From contig JACDAW010000387.1 of the NCBI GenBank assembly GCA_013695245.1, positions 1 through 8,007 of the forward strand: 8,007 bases of DNA, given 5' to 3'. The stretch's first letter is position 1, and the number at the start of each line of letters is the position of its first letter. Below are positions 1 through 6,039 of this stretch, in pieces. The position numbers were made by a program, and so were the translations under genes. A model generated the notes under the pieces. The model was not told the origin of the DNA and did no database searches. It worked only from the letters and a program-made list of their open reading frames with translations. The stretch is from Pyrinomonadaceae bacterium. GTDB taxonomy: Bacteria > Acidobacteriota > Blastocatellia > Pyrinomonadales > Pyrinomonadaceae.

Positions 1-88
1 AGCCCAAGTAAACGAATCATGAATAATGACAAGATAATGCTTTTACTCGTCGCTTGTCACTTCAACAGACGCAACAGAAGCGCTCCAA

Positions 89-138
89 CTGACGGAAAGA
101 TTTGAATTGCAAGTAAAATGAGGCGAGAGCAAATCTTT
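89..138 (+). promoter_or_regulatory. Inverted repeat and weak promoter-like elements upstream of thrC
   Basis: AAAGATTTG at 96-104 is the exact reverse complement of CAAATCTTT at 130-138, giving 9-bp perfect arms around a 25-base spacer. The spacer holds TAAAAT (114-119), a five-of-six match to a sigma70 -10 box. CTGACG at 89-94 is a four-of-six match to a -35 box, but the 19-base spacing is slightly long. The repeat could be an operator straddling the promoter, or a leader-RNA hairpin if transcription starts further upstream. No T-run follows either arm, so it does not look like an intrinsic terminator. The repeat is directly visible; any function is inferred. The rest of 1-152 shows no convincing gene. 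Confidence 0.35.
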
Positions 139-182
139 ACTAACAAAGCCGGATGAAAAAGGAAAGGAACGGATTTCTACGA

Positions 183-1370
183 ATGAACGTAACGCATCTT
201 CAATGCGCGGCCTGCAACGCGCAATACGAGGCACAACGATTGCACAACTTATGTGTCAAGTGCGGCAAACCCTTGTTGGTTCGCTACGATTTGAAGCGCG
301 CCGCCGAGACTTTGACAAAAAAATCTTTGAGCGGGCGCGAGAGCGATATGTGGCGCTACCGCGAAGTGCTGCCGGTTGAGCGTGAAGAAAACCTTACGTC
401 GCTCGGCGAAGGATGGACGCCGCTTCTCGCCGCCCCGCGCCTCGCCGCAGGAGTTGGATTTAAAGGCGAACTCTTGATTAAGGATGAATCGCAGAATCCG
501 ACCGGAAGCTTTAAGGCGCGTGGCATGGCGGCGGCCGTCTCGATGGCGAAAGAACTTGGCGCGCGCCGCTTGGCCGTGCCTTCGGCGGGAAACGCGGCGG
601 GCGCGCTCGCTGCCTACAGTGCGCGCGCCGGATTAGAGGCTTTCATCTTTATGCCGAAAGATACGCCGCGCGCCAACGTCGTCGAATGCCAATGGACGGG
701 CGCGCGCGTTACGCTCATTGACGGACTCATCACGGATTGCGGCGCGGAAGTTGCGCGACGTAAAGAGGCGGAAAATTGGTTTGACGTTTCGACTCTCAAA
801 GAACCGTATCGCGTTGAAGGCAAAAAGACGCTCGGCTACGAATTGGCTGAACAACTCGATTGGACGTTGCCTGATGTTGTGATCTATCCGACGGGCGGCG
901 GCACGGGACTGATCGGCATGTGGAAGGCGTTTGCAGAAATGGAGGAGATGGGATGGATTGGCGCGAAACGCCCGCGCATGATCTCGGTGCAAGCGGCGGG
1001 GTGTGCGCCGATTGTGCGGGCGTTTGAAGAGGAAAAGCGGTTCGCTGATGAATTTCCAAACGCGCAGACGACAGCATCAGGGCTTCGTGTGCCAAAAGCC
1101 ATTGGAGATTTTCTGATCCTCGATGCGTTGCGCGAATCCGGTGGCAAGGCGATTGCAGTGACGGATGAAGAGTTGTTAGCGGGAGCGGGAGAAGTCGGGA
1201 GAACTGAAGGTTTATTCGTCGCGCCGGAGGGCGGGGCGTGTGTCGCAGCGCTGAGGAAGTTGATTGAAACGAAAGAAATTAAACAGGGCGAACAAGTCGT
1301 GTTGTTCAACACGGGCGCGGGAGTGAAGTATCTGGAAAGCTTTACTGAATTTGAAAGGGAAGTGCCATGA
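183..1370 (+). CDS. thrC: Threonine synthase
   Basis: PLP-dependent cytosolic enzyme converting O-phospho-L-homoserine to L-threonine and phosphate, the last step of threonine synthesis. Numbering from ATG 183 (395 aa): an N-terminal zinc-ribbon has CxxC pairs at Cys8/Cys11 and Cys24/Cys27. The fold-type II core follows, with the PLP Schiff-base lysine Lys111 in NPTGSFKARGM, the cofactor-contacting SAGNAAGA motif near 136-143, the glycine-rich phosphate loop PTGGGTGL near 235-242, and a C-terminal NTGAGVKYL segment. An in-frame ATG at 153 adds ten residues (MKKERNGFLR) not expected before the zinc ribbon. GGA at 171-173 sits nine bases before 183, while no Shine-Dalgarno is seen before 153, so 183 is preferred. 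The stop overlaps the next start. Related threonine dehydratases or cysteate synthases are less likely, because the ribbon plus this motif set is typical of ThrC. No thrA or thrB is visible here. Confidence 0.94.
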   Translation: MNVTHLQCAACNAQYEAQRLHNLCVKCGKPLLVRYDLKRAAETLTKKSLSGRESDMWRYREVLPVEREENLTSLGEGWTPLLAAPRLAAGVGFKGELLIKDESQNPTGSFKARGMAAAVSMAKELGARRLAVPSAGNAAGALAAYSARAGLEAFIFMPKDTPRANVVECQWTGARVTLIDGLITDCGAEVARRKEAENWFDVSTLKEPYRVEGKKTLGYELAEQLDWTLPDVVIYPTGGGTGLIGMWKAFAEMEEMGWIGAKRPRMISVQAAGCAPIVRAFEEEKRFADEFPNAQTTASGLRVPKAIGDFLILDALRESGGKAIAVTDEELLAGAGEVGRTEGLFVAPEGGACVAALRKLIETKEIKQGEQVVLFNTGAGVKYLESFTEFEREVP

Positions 1371-1837
1371 AGAGGTTGTGTGAGAGGTCGGTCGCGGTGA
1401 TTTTAGTTTTATCACTATTGTCTGTCTCGGTTTTCGCCAAAACCGATCTCGGAGATTGGGGCAACATCGAGAGGTTGAAGATCAATTCCACCATCCTTGT
1501 CGAAACGAAACGCGGCGAGCGATTCGAGGGAAAGTTGTTGAGCGCAACAAGCGATTCGATGTCGGTGCGCGTTAAAGTCTCGCGCAGTTATACGCAAGTG
1601 ATCGAGGTGCGCCGTGAAGATGTCCGCGAGGTGCGCCGGAAGTTGTCACCCTTGATCGGCGCAGTTGTCGGCGCAGGAATCGGCATCGGGATTAGCGCCG
1701 CTTTAGGCGCGGCGACCAATAGCCGCGAAGACGGCCCGCTGCTCGGAGTCGCCGTCGCGCCTTTGGGCATCTTGATCGGCGGAGGCGTCGGGGCGAAAGC
1801 GTTCAAGAAGGGAGGGAGAATCTACGTCGCACCGTAG
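1367..1837 (+). CDS. Small exported protein, probable Sm-like barrel plus glycine-zipper segments
   Basis: 156 aa; I do not recognise a named family. Residues 1-24 form a signal peptide: basic MKRLCER, a hydrophobic stretch, and VFA before Lys25, fitting signal peptidase I. Residues about 36-93 alternate hydrophobic and charged residues around RGERFEGKL and end in RREDVREVRR, a pattern like the short beta barrels of Sm-like domains. Residues 96-116 (LIGAVVGAGIGIG onward) and 124-145 (PLLGVAVAP then ILIGGGVGA) are glycine-rich hydrophobic segments of the glycine-zipper type, joined by a polar SRED loop. Together these suggest an envelope protein with a periplasmic barrel and a membrane-inserting hairpin. 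The ATG overlaps the thrC stop as ATGA, and AGGGA at 1356-1360 lies six bases before it, so translational coupling to thrC is likely. The function is unknown. Confidence 0.8.
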   Translation: MKRLCERSVAVILVLSLLSVSVFAKTDLGDWGNIERLKINSTILVETKRGERFEGKLLSATSDSMSVRVKVSRSYTQVIEVRREDVREVRRKLSPLIGAVVGAGIGIGISAALGAATNSREDGPLLGVAVAPLGILIGGGVGAKAFKKGGRIYVAP

Positions 1838-1896
1838 AAATGATCATGTTGGAGGAAAGTTATCCAATGCGAAATGAAATTTTCGGAGACGTTGCG

Positions 1897-3159
1897 ATGA
1901 AGAAGTTCATCCTTTTCTTTATCATCGTGCTGTCCGTTCTGTCTTCTTCGACGCGCGGGCAAGGAATCAATGCAGCGCGGGAGAGCGAGGCGACGAGCGC
2001 ACGTCTGGACGAGTTGCGGCGTGAGGGTTTTGAGCGGCTCTACAATCTTGAATACGAGGAAGCGCGCCGAAGTTTTAAAGAGATAGTGCGGCTTTACCCG
2101 CAACATCCGGCAGGCGCGCAGTTTCTCGCCACAAGCCTCTGGCTGCAAACTTTAAGCGACGCGCGCCGCCTGCAATCTTCCATTTACAATTCCGATTCTT
2201 TCTACGAAGAAACGGATGACCGGATTGAGCCGCGCATCGTCAATCAATTCCGCGAATGGACGCGCCAAGCCAAAGCTTTGGCCGACGCGCGCCTGCGTCT
2301 CAACCCGCGAGACACGGAGGCACTCTATTTTTCCGGCGCGATTGAAGGATTAAAGGCGGCGTTTGCCGGAGCGGTCGAGCGCAAGTTTATCCCGGCATTG
2401 CGAAGCGGTTCACGCGCCGTTGACAGCCACCGCGAAACGATCAAAATCGATCCCGCTTACACGGACGCCGAACTCACCATCGGCCTTTACGATTACATCA
2501 TCGGCGATTTGCCGTTGCCCGTTAAACTCTTGGCGAGCGTCGGCGGCGTGCGCGGTTCAAAACGTCGCGGTTTGGAGACATTGGAACGTGTAGCGAAAGA
2601 GGCGCGTTGGGCAGGCGACGACGCCCGAACAGTGCTCATTGCGCTTTACAAACGCGAAGGAAGATGGGCGGATGCGCTCAAAGTCGCGCGCGAACTCGCA
2701 GAGAAATACGACCGCAACTACATTTTCAAACTTGAGGCGGCCGACGCGCTTACTTCGCTTGCCGCGTCTGAGCGCAAAGCGAACAGCGCGGATGCAGCAG
2801 CGAAACATGAACAGGAAGCGTTTGCGATCTTCGACCGTTTGTTGCAACGCGAACGCGCGGCGACGCGCGAGAGCACAATGCGCCGTGCGCTCGACCTCGT
2901 TCATTTTCGTTACGGCGAAGCACTGCTTGCCGCGAACCGATTCGAGCGCGCCGCGAAAGAATTCAAAACTGCCGCCAACCTTTCAGGGGCTGAGGCCGGA
3001 ATTGCGACGATGGCACATCTGCGCGCCGCGCAAGCGCTCGACCTTGCGGGCACGAGGAATGACGCGATCAGTGAATACAAAGCCGTGCTCGCGCGCCCGA
3101 ACCTCTACGACTCTCACAGAGGAGCGGCGCGCGGGCTACAAGAACCTTTTAGAAGATAA
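1897..3159 (+). CDS. Exported tetratricopeptide-repeat protein
   Basis: 420 aa from ATG 1897. It opens with MKKFILFFIIVLSVLSSSTR, a clear Sec signal peptide without a lipobox cysteine, so a periplasmic location is expected. The rest is alpha-helical with TPR-like units: one near residues 31-70 (YNLEYEEARRSFKEIVRLYP), another around LRLNPRDTEALYFSGAIEG, and others near the C-terminus (RFERAAKEFKTAANL and DAISEYKAVLA). The central LYDYIIGDLPLPVKLL followed by GVRGSKRRGLETL weakly recalls IML2/TTC39-type helical repeats; this is an impression, not a match. In-frame ATGs at 1840 and 1867 would bury the signal peptide behind 19 or 10 residues. GGAG at 1885-1888 is eight bases before 1897, which supports that start, although GGAGG at 1851-1855 could serve 1867. 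TPR arrays usually mount protein contacts; the partner is unknown. The neighbouring exported protein suggests an envelope role. Confidence 0.85.
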   Translation: MKKFILFFIIVLSVLSSSTRGQGINAARESEATSARLDELRREGFERLYNLEYEEARRSFKEIVRLYPQHPAGAQFLATSLWLQTLSDARRLQSSIYNSDSFYEETDDRIEPRIVNQFREWTRQAKALADARLRLNPRDTEALYFSGAIEGLKAAFAGAVERKFIPALRSGSRAVDSHRETIKIDPAYTDAELTIGLYDYIIGDLPLPVKLLASVGGVRGSKRRGLETLERVAKEARWAGDDARTVLIALYKREGRWADALKVARELAEKYDRNYIFKLEAADALTSLAASERKANSADAAAKHEQEAFAIFDRLLQRERAATRESTMRRALDLVHFRYGEALLAANRFERAAKEFKTAANLSGAEAGIATMAHLRAAQALDLAGTRNDAISEYKAVLARPNLYDSHRGAARGLQEPFRR

Positions 3160-3170
3160 AGTTTTTCTCC

Positions 3171-4433
3171 ATGAACACAAATTACACCGCGATGCGCGAA
3201 CGACCGAGAAGATTGTTGCTGTGTTTGGACGGCGTGCCTTATGAACTTATCAGGCAAGCACGTCAACGCGGTTTGTTCGACCGATTCCATGAACCGTCGC
3301 GCCTGCTCTCGCCCTTCCCGACGATGACCAACGTCGCGCTCTCGACGATGTTCAAAGCCTCCGCGCCCGCCGGGTACGAAAGCTTATACTTCGATTGCGA
3401 ACGGCGCGAGATGCGCGGCGGCATCGGCAAGTACGTCGGGCGGCGCACGGCCGACAAAATCCCTTCGTCTTACATGGACAGGCTCGATTATCAAGAGCCG
3501 CTTCATTTCGAGTTTCTGATTTACGTCGCGCCTGAAAAAATCTGGCAGACGGATTTCAGCCGTTTTCGTCAGTGTCTCCGCGCGCACGCGCCCGCGCAAG
3601 ATTTCTTCGCTTTTCTCAAAAGCACCGACGGACTTCTTCACATTCGCGGCGCGGAAGAATTAAATGTCGCGCTCGAACGATTAAACGAATTGCTGCGCGG
3701 TGTGATGAAAGAATACGGGCAGGACACCGAGATCGTGCTTTTCTCCGATCACGGCATGAACCTTATTGAGAACCGTCGGGTTTCCTTACGCACCCACTTG
3801 CGTAGTTGTGGTTACGAGTTTAGCCACAACTTGAGAGGCGCATCTGCTTCTCGCATCGCCGTTCCAGCTTTCGGCCTTTGCGGTTACGCCGCTATCTACA
3901 GCCTGAATGATGAAGTGGCAGAGAAGGTCGCAGACAATTTAACTGAGTTGGAAGGAGTGGATTTTTCAATCTGCCGCAAGGAGGATTCCGTAGTTGTCAA
4001 AAGCGCACAAGGCGAAGCGCGCATTCTCCGCAAAGTTCGTGATGAGGAAACGTTCTACCGCTATCAAAGAATCGCGGGCGACCCGCTCAAATTGCAGCCA
4101 ACAGTCAAGCGGATGAAAGAATGGTTTGACGCCGAAGATTACGCCCCCGAAGATGTCTGGTATGAACAGACAGGCGATCATAGTTACCCGGATGTGCTCG
4201 CCAACCTCTACGGCGCGCTCTTCGACTCGCGCGTGCGCCACACCGCAAACTTACTTGTTAGCTTCAAGGACGGCTACTACTACGGAGCAAAAGCTTTTAG
4301 TTACCTTGCACCGCGCCTTCGCGCGACACACGGCAATGCGCTCAGTCCAAGCTCAAACGCTTTCCTGATGAGCACGCATCGAACGTTTCCGGCGACGGTA
4401 CGCGCGAAAGAAGCAAACTCGATATTGTGCTAA
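3171..4433 (+). CDS. Alkaline-phosphatase-superfamily hydrolase (type I phosphodiesterase/nucleotide pyrophosphatase-like)
   Basis: 420 aa, no signal peptide, so probably cytosolic. The full metal-binding set of the phosphodiesterase branch can be read: Asp20 in LLCLDGVP, the probable nucleophile Thr53 in FPTMTNVAL, Asp153 and His157 in DGLLH, Asp193-His194 in FSDHGMN, and His387 in ATHGNAL. Family members use two divalent metals, usually zinc, to cleave phosphate mono- or diesters; the substrate cannot be predicted from sequence alone. The insertion after the nucleophile (about residues 65-150) is where substrate preference usually lies and matches nothing I can name. It starts 11 bp after the TPR gene, so co-transcription is likely. 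Upstream bases AGAAGATAAAG are at best a weak ribosome site; Met8 (3192) is an alternative start without a better one. It converges on the VOC gene. Confidence 0.85.
   Translation: MNTNYTAMRERPRRLLLCLDGVPYELIRQARQRGLFDRFHEPSRLLSPFPTMTNVALSTMFKASAPAGYESLYFDCERREMRGGIGKYVGRRTADKIPSSYMDRLDYQEPLHFEFLIYVAPEKIWQTDFSRFRQCLRAHAPAQDFFAFLKSTDGLLHIRGAEELNVALERLNELLRGVMKEYGQDTEIVLFSDHGMNLIENRRVSLRTHLRSCGYEFSHNLRGASASRIAVPAFGLCGYAAIYSLNDEVAEKVADNLTELEGVDFSICRKEDSVVVKSAQGEARILRKVRDEETFYRYQRIAGDPLKLQPTVKRMKEWFDAEDYAPEDVWYEQTGDHSYPDVLANLYGALFDSRVRHTANLLVSFKDGYYYGAKAFSYLAPRLRATHGNALSPSSNAFLMSTHRTFPATVRAKEANSILC
3804..3831. repeat. Hairpin-forming inverted repeat inside the phosphatase-family gene
   Basis: AGTTGTGGTTA (3804-3814) pairs with TAGCCACAACT (3821-3831) over 11 positions, ten Watson-Crick and one G-U wobble, around the six-base loop CGAGTT. 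It codes in frame for part of SCGYEFSHN without disturbing the reading frame. No T-run follows. It could form in the mRNA, but no function is shown and it may be chance. Confidence 0.4.
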
Positions 4434-4460
4434 TTAAGCAAAAACATAGTTCACTCATCT

Positions 4461-4853
4461 CTACTTTTTGAACTCAACTAAATCCCACAGATTGCCGTAT
4501 AAATCTTCAAAAACGGCAACCGTTCCGTATTCTTCCGTTTTCGGTTCTCTTACAAATTTAATGCCTTGCGACTGCATGTTTTGATAATCTCTCCAAAAAT
4601 CATCGGTCTTCAAAAATAGAAAAACTCGCCCGCCCGTCTGGTTTCCGATTCGGCTTTTTTGTTCTTCGCCTACTCCCTTTGCCAGCAATAAGCAGCATTC
4701 TTCAGAGCCTTTAGGCGCAACTAACACCCAGCGTTTAGTTTCGCTTTGAGGGGTATCTTCGATAAGAGTAAAATTCAATTTATCAGTATAGAATTTGATG
4801 GCTTCGTCATAGTCGTTTACCACCAAAGCAATATGTACAATACTTTGTTTCAT
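4461..4853 (-). CDS. VOC-superfamily (glyoxalase/bleomycin-resistance fold) protein
   Basis: 130 aa, a full-length single VOC domain of two beta-alpha-beta-beta-beta modules. His7 in IVHIALVV is the usual first metal ligand; VNDYDEAIKFYTDKLNF is the classic first helix. Glu51/Glu52 precede CCLLLAKG, GNQTGGRVFLFLKTDD begins the second module, and DLYGNLWDLVEF carries the last ligand, Glu127. The His/Gln expected at the start of module two appears replaced by Val77 or Phe78, so metal binding may be altered and glyoxalase I activity is doubtful. Relatives include dioxygenases, resistance proteins and uncharacterised enzymes; the substrate is unknown. Hand-counting gives about 40% GC over 4501-4860, far below its neighbours, and codons are A/T-ending, suggesting acquisition from another genome. 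No Shine-Dalgarno precedes its ATG. It lies 72 bp downstream of agmatinase but may have its own promoter. Confidence 0.9.
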   Translation of the reverse strand: MKQSIVHIALVVNDYDEAIKFYTDKLNFTLIEDTPQSETKRWVLVAPKGSEECCLLLAKGVGEEQKSRIGNQTGGRVFLFLKTDDFWRDYQNMQSQGIKFVREPKTEEYGTVAVFEDLYGNLWDLVEFKK

Positions 4854-4906
4854 GGTTTTATTTATCTATAGATGAGCCAAGTGTATTTATGCTCTAAATT
4901 AAAACC
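4854..4906 (-). promoter_or_regulatory. AT-rich leader of the VOC gene with palindrome
   Basis: The 72 bp between agmatinase and the VOC gene contains a perfect 10-bp palindrome, ATCTATAGAT (4864-4873), ending 11 bases before the VOC start. It also contains GGTTTTA (4854-4860) mirrored by TAAAACC (4900-4906). On the - strand TATAGA inside the palindrome is a four-of-six -10 match, but no good -35 lies 16-18 bases upstream. The palindrome could be an operator; the wider repeat is AT-rich and may be chance. The absence of a Shine-Dalgarno means translation may start by another route. Confidence 0.25.
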
Positions 4907-4925
4907 ACTCAAGCGATAAGCTCGT

Positions 4926-5837
4926 TCATTTGCTGCCGTCGCGCACACGTTCCGTTTGATTTTCGTAAATGTAGGAAAGAGTTTTGTAGATAAGCTTCGC
5001 GCAGAGAAACGCCGAGGCGTCTGCGCCTTCCGCGTGTGCATACTCGACTAAATCCATTCCGACGATGCGACGTGTGCGCGCAACCGTCTTGATCAATTCA
5101 AGCGTTTCGTACCAGCCGAGTCCGCCGGGTTCGGGCGTGCCCGTGTGGGGAACAAGCGAAGGATCAAGCCCGTCAATATCAATTGTTAAATAAACATTTT
5201 CGGTAAGATGCGAAGCGGCCTGCTGCTGCCAGCCTTCTCTTCCGACGATATCTTTCGCCCAAAAAATGCGCGTCGGTAAATTTTTAATCGCACGCGCTTC
5301 ATCCGCCGAGAGCGAACGGATGCCGCATTGCACGGCCGGGATTTTCAAATCCTCCGTCACGCGCCGCATGATGCAAGCGTGCGAATACGGAGTTCCGTCA
5401 TACTCGTCGCGCAAGTCAGCGTGGGCGTCAATTTGCAGCACCGAAAGATTATCAAATTTTTCGGCGTGAGCTTCGACGACGGGCGCGCTCACGGAATGTT
5501 CGCCGCCGATCATGCAGAGAAACTTACTTGTTGCGATCAAGTCTTTGGCGCGCTGGTGTAAGGCTTCAACCATTCGCGCCGGAGTTTCCAACGGCGCAAA
5601 CTCTTCAAGCGTGTGAATCCCCAAACGATAAACTTCCGCGTCCGTCTCCTCGTCATAAAGCTCCATGTTGCGCGAAGCTTCGATTACGGCGCGCGCCCCC
5701 GCGCCCGTTCCGGCCCCGTAAGACACCGTGCCTTCATATGAAACCGGCCAGATAAGGATGCGCGAAGAATCGAAACTCGACAGTTGCTCGTCGGCGACGC
5801 CGCCGAAGTTCATTGGAAGCGTGGATGATTCAGACAT
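4926..5837 (-). CDS. speB: Agmatinase (ureohydrolase family)
   Basis: 303 aa, typical length. It hydrolyses agmatine to putrescine and urea using two Mn2+ ions in the cytosol. All six canonical ligands are present: His114 in GGEHSVS, Asp137, His139 and Asp141 in DAHADLRDEYDG, and Asp220 and Asp222 in TIDIDGLDPS. YSHACIMRR (substrate-side His) and HTGTPEPGGL are also family signatures. Near the C-terminus the usual EVxPxxD around the conserved glutamate reads VEYAHAEGADAS (Glu265), a departure that could affect amine specificity. Formiminoglutamase, guanidinobutyrase or arginase activity cannot be excluded by eye. The initiator ATG at 5837 has only a weak GAAG upstream; Met9 is an alternative without a better site. 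On the same strand upstream lies a deoxyhypusine-synthase-like gene, which supports a polyamine role. Confidence 0.92.
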   Translation of the reverse strand: MSESSTLPMNFGGVADEQLSSFDSSRILIWPVSYEGTVSYGAGTGAGARAVIEASRNMELYDEETDAEVYRLGIHTLEEFAPLETPARMVEALHQRAKDLIATSKFLCMIGGEHSVSAPVVEAHAEKFDNLSVLQIDAHADLRDEYDGTPYSHACIMRRVTEDLKIPAVQCGIRSLSADEARAIKNLPTRIFWAKDIVGREGWQQQAASHLTENVYLTIDIDGLDPSLVPHTGTPEPGGLGWYETLELIKTVARTRRIVGMDLVEYAHAEGADASAFLCAKLIYKTLSYIYENQTERVRDGSK

Positions 5838-5866
5838 TAAAAATTGTCTTCAACACCGAGATTGAT

Positions 5867-5904
5867 TGCCCGACGAAGATAGCACAAATTGAAGCCGACG
5901 GGCA
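5867..5904 (-). promoter_or_regulatory. speB: Inverted repeat flanking a candidate extended -10 for agmatinase
   Basis: Within the 202-bp gap between the amidohydrolase stop and the agmatinase start, TGCCCGACG (5867-5875) and CGACGGGCA (5896-5904) form 9-bp arms with a single central mismatch and a 20-base spacer. On the - strand the spacer begins with TGCTATCTT (5884-5876), which fits an extended -10 (TGn followed by a four-of-six match); no good -35 is seen. Transcription from it would leave a leader of roughly 30 bases. The arrangement suggests an operator over a dedicated speB promoter, but this is inference. The remainder of the gap shows no gene or T-rich terminator. Confidence 0.3.
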
Positions 5905-6039
5905 CTCCCGGTAAGCGAGTTGAGGTGTGTCAGATCGAGTGACTTGTTCTACGATTGAAGTGGAAACATGTTCACACAACCCATCATTACAAAGGTATTC
6001 GCGCGGTGGATCGCTTTGCCAACAATTTAAATTTTAGCA

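Noticed and set aside
1..105. Open frame from the left edge ending in TGA at 103-105, as a possible gene tail
   Set aside because: It gives only 34 residues with no recognisable motif and composition unlike the other genes; non-coding leader is the simpler reading.
43..234. 63-codon frame on the - strand across the thrC start
   Set aside because: It overlaps the thrC zinc-ribbon coding sequence, has no motif and no ribosome site.
884..1312. 142-codon frame on the - strand inside thrC
   Set aside because: It is antisense to conserved thrC motifs; GC-rich codons keep the opposite strand open by chance.
1840..1847. ATGATCAT palindrome near an upstream start of the TPR gene
   Set aside because: Eight-base palindromes are common by chance, and nothing else marks this as a site.
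2639..3244. 201-codon frame on the + strand overlapping the TPR gene
   Set aside because: Arg/Thr-rich shadow translation with no domain pattern; the TPR frame carries clear helical repeats.
4434..4460. Possible bidirectional terminator at the convergent junction
   Set aside because: The 27 bases have no stem-loop and no T-run in either direction.
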